The notes beneath the pieces are model-generated. The model was not told the DNA's origin, searched no databases, and saw nothing but the letters and a program-made list of their open reading frames with translations. From Azorinus chamasolen (Eukaryota; Mollusca; Bivalvia; Cardiida; Solecurtidae), in contig OY755236.1 of NCBI GenBank assembly GCA_963576725.1, forward strand, positions 71,642,379 to 71,706,378: a stretch of 64,000 nt of DNA. Direction: 5' to 3'. This document shows positions 56,001 to 64,000 of the stretch, piece by piece. A program made the position numbers and the translations under genes. Every line of letters starts with the position of its first letter. Within the stretch, counting starts at the first letter, position 1.

Positions 56001-59000
56001 AAAAGCGACGACTGGCGAATGACACGTGTGTGTTTCGAGACTCCTGGGACCCATCGTACTAAAGGTCGTATGACCAATATTATCGTAATTCATAATTTAC
56101 GATAATCGCTACTACTCGGATAGCCAAAATTATCATACATTCTACAGCAAAACCTCTCTATAACGGCCACTAAATTACATCAAGCATTTCGTATTAAATG
56201 CAGGTGGCTGCTTAAAGCAAGGTTAAAGTAAAACAGAACGCTCCTATATAGGAGCGTTCTGTTTTACTTTCACCTTGCTTTAAGCAAACACCTGCCCTAA
56301 ATTTCAAATAATTAACACAATTCAGTGGCCGTTATAGAGAGGTTTTACTGTAGTTCATAGCAAATCTGAGTAATTCTTTACAAATGACGATCGATATTCC
56401 CAGTTGCGATCGTCGTATGTTGGAGCTTACGAACATTTACGGTCATTAGGAAGACGACCCCAGAAAGATAGTCAACATTATCAGTCTACAAAATACAACA
56501 GATCTCTCTAAACCGTATTAAGAACTTTGTAGGCAGGTGGCAGCGTAGAGGAAAGGACAGTCATAAGGGACCTTACACATTAATTCGAAATCCATATTAT
56601 TTCTAATCTGGACGATTTCTCAACTTCACAGCTTAAGGCAGATCTGAAGTAATACTGAAAGCTCTACGTATAAGCTTTCAGTATTACTTTCGACATGCAT
56701 TTTAGCTCTTACGTGTGTTTTTAGATATGCGTAGTGATACATTTTAGAGCAATTATGTATTGTAAATTTTGGAAGAACCGAACATTTACTTCGAGTTATC
56801 CGAGTTCGAGATATCGGAGTTTAGCTGTATCTTCTTTCAAAGACCACAAAGTTATTCATTTTATTCCTAAACTCCCCAACTATCTGATACATTGCAAGGA
56901 ATGTCTATATATTTCAGGCGGGTGTTCGAGCGTTGGATACCATGAATGATCTAGTTCAAAAGAAACACGGGACACCAGTCAATCGCTTCCTTGTCGCTGG
57001 AGCTTCGAAGGTAGGACATGCTGGCTTCAGATACAAATACTCCACTCAAATTACTACATGTAAATGGGGTATAAGTATGCAATTTTCACTTTCCCTTCTC
57101 TGTATATGTGATTTTCTCTATCTTACCTATTTGCCCTACGTCCGGATAAAAAAACATAGCCAAATAGTTCAGACCAAGATCAACCTGAATGAACCGTTTG
57201 CTCAGGATATATACTATTTACTAATATGTCAGTCTCATTCAAATTCATAAAATGGTGTCAAAATGAGTTATTCAGCTTTATATACTAATGAGAGGAAACT
57301 TTGGGTGTCCCAAATACTTTGTGTAATTAGGGTATTTATGGCATTCTTTGTCATTTTATGGTTTAAATTAAAATAGTTTGTATCGTGATTAGACACCGGG
57401 TCACCTGATGTCTCATTTGGATCAACTATGCTTGCAAAAGGCATCACGATTATACCGCTAGTGTGACAGTGCAGATATTTATTATACAGTAAACTGTTAA
57501 AACCCCTTTTACTCATTCCCTCATATTGACGACTCTATAAAAGTCACTTTGTGAAACAATTGTGATAAATAGAGCATTTGCTCCTATAGGAGCAAAATGC
57601 TCTATTTATCACAATGGTTTCAAATTGCAAAATTCTAAAAAAATCATTTTCTCTAGTTGATGCTCCTTTCGGTAGATTTATTCAAAGAGGTTGTATCTAA
57701 AATAGTCTATGAGGTAATGGGTTAAACCGGACTTTAAAATTAGTATCAGTGTCTTTTACAGACAGGTAGTAGCTTAATGCAGGTTTAAAGCTCCTGTTGG
57801 AGTTTTCTGCATTACTTTTATCCAGCAATAAACAGCCACCTGCCTAAAAAGACCTAATTTGTTTAGATTCCGGTTTAAATGGGTTTAACTGTACATCTTT
57901 ATTTCATTGAGTCCAGGCTTTACTTAACCCTTTCCTCCATAAATATGCCTTTCTACGCCGCTGTAAAAGTCACTTCTTGAAACCATTGTGATAAATAGAG
58001 CATTTGCTCCTTTTCTCTAGTAAATGCTCCTTTTGGGTAGATTAATTCAAAGAGGTTTGGTCTAAAAATAGCCTATGGAGGAAAGGGTTAAAGGTAAATT
58101 GATAAAAAAACATTCTAAATGTTTTGCTTTTACTGTAATATTTCGACCCTTCTTTCTTTTAAAAAGTCACAAAAAGGCCGAAAGAGCTGAGCATTTAAAA
58201 GATGTATTATTATTATTATTTCAACGATCAGTTTGACTTTTTTCAGAGAGGCTGGACAACGTGGACTGTTGGGGCAGTAGACAAAAGAGTAGTTGCCATA
58301 GCACCCATCGTCATGGACCTTCTCAACATGGTCAAGGTATTTTAGACAAAATGGATCACAGAAACATCGTTCATAAATATACTTTATTATAATACCGGTA
58401 TTTGTTTATTAACCATTTGAATGTTGAATGTTCAAAGTGGAATGCCCCATCAGTTTGTCTATAGAAACTATTCATTATGATATGCATAGACTGAGCCCTT
58501 TAACTCCCATTTTATATTAAGTAAACTCGTATTAAAATATAAAACTCACCCATTTTTCCTGATGGAAGGGTCCTGCAAAAGAAGTATGTCCTGGTGACAA
58601 CCTTTGACATTTATTGGTATAGCAAACACAGCAGACCCTGATCAAAGGGGATCCCTCAGGACCCCCCTGATCTAAGTCTACATGGTTCACCTATGTCCAG
58701 TGTACGGGATCACGAGTGGAATAATAAGACTCTTAATATATACAATGTCATTCTTTCTTTCACCTCGTATATTAATCACACTAAGGGTTAATGTGTTTCA
58801 GAATCTCCACCATTACTACCGGTCCCTCGGCGGGTGGACATTTGCTTTTGACGACTACTATGCCCTCAATTTCACCCAGGACCTCGACAGCCCCTACATA
58901 CAAGCCATGGCAGAAATCATTGACCCTATCTGTAATTATTATTTGCAATATTACAAATATTTTGCAATATTACAAAAGTATCATCAACAATGCCTTTATC

Positions 59001-62000
59001 AACTCGTATATTATATTTGATATAACACTGCGATTCCAGCTCACTATTTCCTGACTGGGAGGCGGGTACTCTATGCCACTAAGCTATTGAGGTTATAATT
59101 ATGTAGTGTGTGCTGGAACTATGATAGAATTTAATTTCATATACGTATTCTCAGACTCAAAATTCAAACAAATTATCAAACATATTCACTCGTTCCACAA
59201 GAATGATATAACTTGGGAACCAGCTCAACGTGTCAAGAGTTTCAAGTCTGAGAAGATGTAGATGAATTCAAGTCGCTGAGTATGCGCATGCCCTAGGCTA
59301 TACAATATAAACAATTTTCTATAAACATACAACTGTTGAACCTTATTGATCACGATCTGGATCCAAACTGTTTGAAAACATCCAGCATGGTGCACTACCG
59401 AAGACAGAATGGTTATTATCTTCGTAAATATTTAGTATTTTCGAATTCCATGATTGATCTCGCCTCACGTCGTTTCGAGCAAAGGTGGCATTGTTGGGTT
59501 GAAAAGATAGCATTATTATTTTTTCCATCATATTTAACCCTTCGAATTCCAGGATTGATCCTATACCTTCAAAATGTATATTAATAGTTCTTCCAAATGT
59601 GGCATTTTTTCGAGGCTGCGTTTTGGCCATGCTTTTAGTTGGGTTAATAGATCTTGGTAGTAGATTTATCTCTCGAGATCTATACCATCACTTTAACAGT
59701 TAAACTTTAGCCCTTTACTCCATGGCTATTAATGTGAGAAACAATGGCTTCATGAAAATGCATTAGCTTATTTCTAAAATAGCATATGAACGTATGAGGT
59801 TTTTGCCATGCCAGAAACTATAGAATCGAATTCCTTAAGCAATAGAGCAGACCCTGTCTAGACGGTTCCTACAGGGACCATCTGATTTGGGTCTTAACTG
59901 TTTGCAAAGGTATGAAAATGCGCCTATATCAGGGTTTACACTATTTTGCAAAGGCGTTAAAATGCGCATCTATGGAGTAAAGTGTGAAGAATTTGTTCCT
60001 TTCTTGCAGCCTATAATGATCGCTTTGTCAATAAACCAAAGTTAATAACGAGCACGGGTGGGGATGAGTTCTTTATGGTGGATGACGCTAAATTTTATTA
60101 TAACGACCTAAAGGGACCCAAATATCTAAGGTAGGTGCAGTATGTACCGCAACACAGTCGACCTCGTTAACCCTTTTTACCATGAATATCTACACAAAAA
60201 GTCATGAATATTTATTAACAGGTTTTTTTGCAAAGACGTGAATAGGTGTCTCTATTGTTAACATATTCTTGGAACAAATTTTTGAGTCCCTTTGCAACAC
60301 CATTTTGGAATAGGAAAGTTTATATCATTGTTTGGTTAGCGCTACTATACATTGATTTCACCTCGTAGGCTATTTTTAGATACAACTTCTTTGAATTAAT
60401 CTATCGAAAAGGAGCATTAATTAGAGAAAAGGAAACTTTTAGAATTTTGTATTTTGAAACCCAATTGTGATAAATAGAGCATTTGCTCCTATAGGAGCAA
60501 ATGCTCTATTTATCACAATGGTTTTCATAATGCGACTTTCACAGAGTCGTAAAAAGGCGTCAATATGAGGCAATTGGTTAAACCTGTTAGAGACACTTTT
60601 TGACACTTGCCAACATGTTAGACCCTTAACTGAACATTCGTTTGTTCATATGCCGTTATGATAATATCTACGTAGTTTACACTTAGCGTAGCATTAATGT
60701 TTATCTTGCATAAATATTCGTTTGTTAAAGGAACAAGTGCCATAGCTATTCAAACATGTACCAGGAAGTATTCTTTGATGGGAATAACCTTTATAGGACC
60801 GTGTGTCTCAGTAATTATTAACACTGCATAACAACGATGATTCTTGGACAATTTTTAACAATTCAACAATCTTCTGTTTCAAAATGCTTCACTAGTTTCT
60901 CAAAAATACATTTAAATCAATACTCCTGATTTTTAAACCGGGTTTCCCTGTTGCAGGCAGATTCCGAATGCAGAACATAGCATTGCTGGCCATGAAATCG
61001 GCTTGCTGTTTGGAATTAGATCATTCTACCTGACTGTGATGATGGTATGACCCGGAGCTGTAGATAAGAGGAGTACAAGTTTACGAAATCTGAGTAAAAT
61101 GGTTTTTCTCACATTTCTTCGCCAACCACTATCTTGTTGTTACTCATTAGAACCGCCTTGGAGAGCAGCGAGATAGGACTTGGTTGAGAATAAGAGATTT
61201 GATAGAGATTTGTAAGAGATTTGATAGAACAGTACACGTCGTATCTACAACCCGTGTAAAGAATTCACTTTACAAATTGTTAAATTACATGTCAAATAGA
61301 CTTGTGTTCTAAAGGCATAAAGCTATCGCATTACAAATGTCTATCATTTATGCTGTATTCAAGGGATACTCAATGATCTGTAATACTCAACTCATAGTGG
61401 ATAATTGGTCTTTAGTAAAATATATTGATAGTTATCCCAGTTCAGGTCATAGTAAGTTTGACTGGAACAAGGGGACGGACTATCGTATCATCTATTTGCT
61501 TTTAGTTGACGAGTGACGCCATGTGCACTTGCTAACTTCATCGGCTAGGCAGAAAAAATCTAAAACTTTGCAAGGTCGGTCTCTATTTTATGATATTATT
61601 ATTATTTCTCAAAACAATGGTTTAGTTACTTATATTACCAGTATAAAATGCTTATGATGTCGGGATTGGAGCAAACATTTCGTGATTATGAAGTGTGCTA
61701 TTGTATTTATGCAGGGAAAACCGCTACCTCAAATGAGTTGGAAGCTGGAAGTGGTAAGTTATACCCCCCACGTTCCTTTTCACCAATTACGTTATGATTA
61801 TCCATGTAAAATAGAAATTAGTGTATAAAATTAATTAGCTGACTGTTGACAATATGGCATTATGTACAGTAGAGCATGTCTTTAGCGACCATTCATTTAT
61901 TGAACACGGGCGTTTAAAAAGCAGGTGGTTGCTTAATGCAGGGCAAAAGTAATGCAGAAACCTTTCTGCATGACTTTTGACCTGCATTAAGCTGCCACCT

Positions 62001-64000
62001 ACCGAACAGAATTAGAATTAAACCTCTTTTTGATGATGGCTTAAGACAGATTCTACTGTACCAATATACACTATCAACTCTCCTGGGTATTCCTCCCCAT
62101 GTAATTATGAATCCACATGAATGAAACAGTGTTAAAGCAATGTTAAACCTGATACAAAGAATCAAATAAAAAGCAGTATGTACCATGGAACAAAATGTAT
62201 AATTAGATTTAGATTATTCTACAAAAAAGCAGAGCCTGATGGGACGACTCATACAGAAGCGTTTGGTCTGGACCTACTCTGTTTTCAAATCCGTAAAAAG
62301 GTGTAATGAGATAACCAGACCTGTCATTGAGTGCATCATGGTACAGTAAAACTCTCTATAACGGCCACTAAATTACATCAAGTAGTTTGTATTAAATGCA
62401 GGTGGGTGCTTAAAGCAAGGTGAAAGTAAAACAGAACGCTCATATGGGAGCGTTCTGTTTAACTTTCACATTGCTTTAAGCACCCACCTGCCCTAATTAC
62501 CAACTAATCAACATAATTTAGTGGTCGTTATAGAGAGGTTTTACTGTACCAGTAATCGGTGAATATTTGGAAATCTTTGACCACCTTTTTGCAACAGCTT
62601 AGATCTATATCTAAATGAGACTCCGATTAAATCAGCGTCTCATCAGAATTCAAACTGTTTGACAATTTGACCATTGTTGGTTTTTTAACCCTAGAAAACA
62701 GGAACGTTGTATATAATCTACCACTTTAAAAACTTATAGCAGACTACAAAATTTGCAAACGACACTACATGTGGCAGTTCTGAGTCTAATGCTCTGATTT
62801 CAGACGTCAACAGGCGGTAAGATCACCATGATGTCTGACGTCACCCCACACACAGTCACGTGCTACCACGCAACGACGTTAGATAATAAAAGGTAGGTCG
62901 ATAGTTAGTTATAGGCGGGGCGACTGTATGGGCTTACGAATATTTTCTCTTCTTCATGAATATTTCTGCAAGAAATATTGACACCATGTGTATGAATTGC
63001 TATTATTTCACACAGGAAAGTTGGCTCTTAACAGAAAGAGCAGAATTAGAATTAAATTACTCCATAGCGAATGTAGCAGAGCCTGATCAGATATCCCTTG
63101 TGAATATGTGAAATGAATGGTTAATATATGCCTACACTGTGAAGTAGGAATGAAGTGACACCGTTACATACTCTGCCACATTGATTTTATTATTGTATTA
63201 CGGACGAGAAACAAGTAGATGGCACTGTAATTGAGTATTACATTGTGTTTTATGGGTTACCGCCGTTTATACATGTATTACTTAATCCTGATTGATCTAT
63301 CGCTGTTTTCTCGCTGCTTCTTTTATCAGGTAAAAATACGAATTTCAATTCTTAGTGTACATTCTAGCACCTGGTGTATCTTTTTGATTACCTTAGCCGT
63401 TTACCATACATAAAAGAACACACGCAACATGCTCACAAACTCGCAGTTTTTTTCTTGCTCGACTTTATTAGTACATCGACTCAAACACAACATTAGTGCA
63501 CAATCGACCGTGAAGACGCGACAGAGCGACTGGAAAGCATTGTTCATTCCCTCTCATTACGCGGACTTAAATGTCATATGAAACAAGATAGTTCTAAACG
63601 CATTTTAACGCATTCCTAAACAGATCAGACCCAAATCAGACGGCCCCTGCAAGAGCCGTCTGATCAGGGTCTGCTTTGATGGCTTAACCTTTTCCTCCAT
63701 AAATACGCCTTTCTGCGCCTCTATAAAATCACCTATTGAAATTATTGTGATAAATTCTTGTTTATAATGTCATTATAGTTTTTCAGCCTATTAGTATTCA
63801 TAAATAACTATTACTTATATAAATATTCATTACGTAATGGACTAACTTACTAAATCTGAATACCAGAAATGTATCTCTTATCTGGCAATATCATGTTTCG
63901 TTACAGGAAAGACTTCCGTCTGTTGCGAGGCACGCCGGGTAATCCCAGTAAACCCCAGGTACATCCGGTGGTTTGGTTTACCAGGCAGGTGCAATTATTG
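49853..64000 (+). CDS. Secreted PhoPQ-activated pathogenicity-related / AprA-like alpha/beta-hydrolase (12 exons seen, 3' incomplete)
   Basis: Exons: 49853-50045, 52775-52886, 54027-54138, 55263-55379, 56918-57010, 58247-58336, 58802-58931, 60010-60130, 60957-61044, 61715-61753, 62804-62892, 63907 onward. All junctions are GT-AG and the frame is continuous for about 420 residues. Residues 1-23 form a signal peptide (LVALILLCLGIL core). Family signatures of PF10142 follow in order: PLDDYV..aDPtYkYE, PVWWHYLTVTVPD (70-), FIDGGSN, EDAIIAWTWKQF (149-160), VAGASKRGWTTW (nucleophile Ser208), GGDEFF (Asp301), QIPNAEHS (His330). A Ser-Asp-His triad is inferred. Relatives include bacterial PqaA and Dictyostelium AprA, a secreted proliferation repressor; substrate and role here are unknown. 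The last roughly 50-120 residues lie past the window edge. No frameshift or internal stop is seen, so it looks functional. Introns contain many MITEs. Confidence 0.9.
50849..50914. repeat. 66-bp near-perfect hairpin
   Basis: The left arm ctatactgtggccactcttt agaatcgtct pairs with agacgattctaaagagtgg tcacagtatag at 29 of 30 positions around a short ggaag-type loop. A related, more decayed hairpin is at about 31821-31875. Likely a palindromic transposon core; intron 1 of the AprA-like gene. Confidence 0.7.
51588..51823 (-). mobile_element. Family A MITE (reverse)
   Basis: Starts aaccctttactccatgaatg, core gagcagaccctgatcatatg / tcaggagctgcctggtctgg, ends tagctaaagggttc. The preceding segment has a C homopolymer of about 17 at 51187-51204. 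Confidence 0.6.
51832..51998 (+). mobile_element. Family D MITE (uninterrupted)
   Basis: TA-CAGTAAAACCTCTCTTAAC ... GTTAAGAGATGTTTTACTG-TA. The core gaggagctttctgcatgac has lost its left partner. Used as reference for the disrupted copy at 32035. Confidence 0.62.
52063..52309 (+). mobile_element. Family B MITE, diverged, inside a family D-like flank
   Basis: TTAACCGATTCACTCATAG ... GGGCATGGGTTAA with core gaggattgttccataggag. Flanked left by cagtagaacctgtc and right by gctgccatc, both family D-like. Confidence 0.55.
52338..52565 (+). mobile_element. Family B palindromic MITE
   Basis: 228 bp, TTAACCCATTACCGCATAGG ... GAGGGAAAGGGTTAA with a perfect core gagcatttgctcctatagg and complement. Confidence 0.75.
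52775..52886 (+). CDS. AprA-like gene, exon 2
   Basis: 112 bp between ttcttctcag and gtgtgt, phase 1 in and 2 out. Encodes LQSQPVWWHYLTVTVPD and FIDGGSNHD, a hallmark strand and loop of the family. Confidence 0.88.
52914..53150 (+). mobile_element. Family A MITE, 27 bp after exon 2 of the AprA-like gene
   Basis: 237 bp, TTAACCCTTTACTCCG ... CATGGAGTAAAGGGTTAA. The core has a small deletion (cagatcaggcccctgtagg). It begins just after the exon 2 donor. Confidence 0.72.
53825..53900 (-). pseudogene. tRNA-like remnant (weak)
   Basis: On the minus strand cgcgggttcaattcccat contains a perfect B-box pattern (GGTTCAATTCC), but the upstream part does not form a clear A box or acceptor stem. Probably a tRNA pseudogene or SINE head. 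Confidence 0.25.
54027..54138 (+). CDS. AprA-like gene, exon 3
   Basis: 112 bp between atttgcag and gtatgc, phase 2 in and 0 out. Encodes PPAQTDIFVMLTTIVAATTG and LKQIPNQPIVFK. Confidence 0.87.
54245..54320. repeat. Palindromic MITE core, family with GACGCC centre
   Basis: caaacagattggatcctga, gagacgccgagttattcggc, gtctcatctggatccgaac: a hairpin whose outer arm (aaacagtttggatccagatg) resembles family A but whose centre is gacgccgagt.tattcggcgtc. Fragments occur at 48420, 51085, 57395, 59352 and 62607. Confidence 0.6.
54940..55157 (+). mobile_element. Family B palindromic MITE
   Basis: Body ctctttgaataaatcatctg, perfect core gagcatttgctcctatagg with complement, end gagggaaagggtaaa. Both TTAA termini eroded. 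Ends about 105 bp before exon 4 of the AprA-like gene. Confidence 0.65.
55263..55379 (+). CDS. AprA-like gene, exon 4
   Basis: 39 codons between ctacccag and gtacgt, phase 0. Encodes ADPIQKKRTEDAIIAWTWKQ and the following LLLRMPMTK segment. Confidence 0.88.
55512..55665 (+). repeat. 64-bp tandem repeat, ~2.4 units
   Basis: Unit aaatgttgacgggtatttca ... tactgactggtatttaaag repeated at about 55517, 55581 and (partial) 55645, nearly identical. Confidence 0.75.
55755..55962. mobile_element. Family C MITE
   Basis: TA-CAGTAAAACCCCTCTATAA ... ATAGAGAGGTTTTACTG-TA, core acagaacgctcctatagg and complement. Confidence 0.77.
56143..56352. mobile_element. Family C MITE
   Basis: TA-CAGCAAAACCTCTCTATAA ... 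GAGAGGTTTTACTG-TA. The core acagaacgctcctatatagg has an extra TA at the centre. A family D-like unit follows at about 56500-56710. Confidence 0.76.
56918..57010 (+). CDS. AprA-like gene, exon 5
   Basis: 31 codons between atttcag and gtagga, phase 0. Ends in FLVAGASK, the first half of the nucleophile elbow. Confidence 0.88.
57512..57725 (-). mobile_element. Family B palindromic MITE (reverse)
   Basis: cattccctcatattgacga ... gaggtaatgggttaa with core gagcatttgctcctatagg; one extra A in the right arm. A family D relative (57726-57892) abuts it. Confidence 0.68.
57924..58091 (-). mobile_element. Family B MITE lacking one core arm
   Basis: 168 bp, TTAACCCTTTCCTCC ... GGAGGAAAGGGTTAA. After tagagcatttgctcc it jumps to ttttctctagtaaatgctcc, so the second half of the hairpin is deleted. 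Ends 155 bp before exon 6. Confidence 0.68.
58247..58336 (+). CDS. AprA-like gene, exon 6
   Basis: 30 codons between ttttcag and gtattt, phase 0. Begins RGWTTW, completing the nucleophile motif, then VDKRVVAIAPIVMDLLNM. Confidence 0.88.
58802..58931 (+). CDS. AprA-like gene, exon 7
   Basis: 130 bp between tgtttcag and gtaatt, phase 0 in and 1 out. Encodes NLHHYYRSLGGWTFAFDDYY and a segment ending MAEIIDPI. Confidence 0.87.
59023..59093 (-). pseudogene. Degenerate tRNA-like sequence
   Basis: Read on the minus strand: an A-box-like tagcttagtggcatagag, then cccgcctcccagtcagga in the anticodon-arm position, then gagctggaatcgcag where a B box is expected, with its conserved GGTTC lost. Consistent with a tRNA pseudogene or tRNA-derived SINE head in intron 7 of the AprA-like gene. 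Confidence 0.42.
60010..60130 (+). CDS. AprA-like gene, exon 8
   Basis: 121 bp between ttcttgcag and gtaggt, phase 1 in and 2 out. Carries KPKLITSTGGDEFFMVDDAK with the putative catalytic Asp. Confidence 0.88.
60352..60581 (+). mobile_element. Family B palindromic MITE
   Basis: acctcgtaggctattttta ... atatgaggcaattggttaa, perfect core gagcatttgctcctatagg and complement. Left TTAACCC eroded to tgatttcacc. Confidence 0.68.
60957..61044 (+). CDS. AprA-like gene, exon 9
   Basis: 88 bp between tgttgcag and gtatga, phase 2 in and 0 out. Encodes QIPNAEHSIAGHEIG with the putative catalytic His. Confidence 0.87.
61715..61753 (+). CDS. AprA-like gene, exon 10 (micro-exon)
   Basis: 39 bp, 13 codons GKPLPQMSWKLEV between atttatgcag and gtaagt, phase 0. 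Small but with strong splice sites and in frame with both neighbours. Confidence 0.82.
61868..62065 (+). mobile_element. Family D-like MITE
   Basis: acagtagagcatgtctttag ... gcttaatgcagggcaaaag, aatgcagaaacctttctgc, cctgcattaagctgccacc ... ttctactgtacc. The CTCC..GGAG centre is reduced to gaaacctttc. Confidence 0.55.
62342..62548. mobile_element. Family C MITE
   Basis: TA-CAGTAAAACTCTCTATAAC ... ATAGAGAGGTTTTACTG-TA, core acagaacgctcatatggg (centre shortened). Confidence 0.76.
62804..62892 (+). CDS. AprA-like gene, exon 11
   Basis: 89 bp between gatttcag and gtaggt, phase 0 in and 2 out. Encodes TSTGGKITMMSDVTPHTVTC and a segment ending TTLDNK. Confidence 0.84.
63595..63845 (+). mobile_element. 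Family A and B MITE fragments in intron 11
   Basis: A family A core (cagacggcccctgcaagagc, cgtctgatcagggtctgc) is followed by a family B start (ttttcctccataaatacgcc) and then the distal arm of family A (ataaatattcattacgtaat). Appears to be a mosaic or nested pair that has lost its cores. Confidence 0.45.
63907..64000 (+). CDS. AprA-like gene, exon 12 (partial)
   Basis: Starts after cgttacag in phase 2 and encodes KDFRLLRGTPGNPSKP then QVHPVVWFTRQ. A possible donor (CAG|gtgcaa) lies at 63988, but the frame is also open to the window edge, so the 3' boundary is undecided. Confidence 0.75.

Overview
The window is eukaryotic and looks like a bivalve mollusc genome, probably a heterodont clam or mussel. 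This inference rests on the AT-rich sequence, small exons in long introns, dense palindromic miniature transposons, tandem-repeat elements with hairpin ends that resemble the pearl/Helentron-type elements described in oysters, and molluscan-type tRNA-derived SINE remnants. No species can be fixed from the sequence alone.

Three genes are well supported. (1) A + strand four-exon gene, 4689-14670, encodes a complete 181-residue DPY30-motif protein (DYDC1/2-like) with a charged coiled-coil middle and a Glu/Pro/Ala-rich tail. (2) A - strand gene, 38080-32615, has one 5466-bp coding exon for an unrecognised, mostly disordered, Lys/Ser/Asp-rich protein of 1821 residues with an internal tandem repeat. 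(3) A + strand gene, 49853 to beyond the right edge, has at least 12 exons and encodes a secreted PhoPQ-activated pathogenicity-related (PF10142) / autocrine proliferation repressor A-like alpha/beta-hydrolase. All splice junctions were read directly and the reading frame is continuous across them. Weak exon candidates lie at 0.94-1.86 kb and 47.9 kb.

Layout. 1-4.7 kb: possible unidentified exons and a 1.46-kb terminal-inverted-repeat element. 4.7-14.7 kb: the DPY30 gene, with introns full of MITEs, a SINE and a 182-bp tandem repeat. 14.7-32.6 kb: gene-free, with MITEs, a 151-bp palindrome, a 27-bp minisatellite, pearl-like tandem elements (22-25.3, 26.5-28, 28.3-29.6 kb), a ~490-bp TIR element and a degraded second copy of the 1.46-kb element. 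32.6-38.1 kb: the large disordered-protein gene. 38.1-49.8 kb: gene-poor, with MITEs, nested insertions, a pearl-like array and a 232-bp direct duplication. 49.8-64 kb: the PhoPQ-related gene.

The most notable non-genic feature is at least four palindromic MITE families, called A-D here. Their ends differ: A and B begin TTAA-CCC..., C and D begin TA-CAGTAAAACCTCT... Their inner arms also differ. Yet all are centred on nearly the same short palindrome, GCTCCTATAGGAGC. Several copies are nested at exact TTAA sites, which indicates real transposition. The three genes have no evident functional link to each other.
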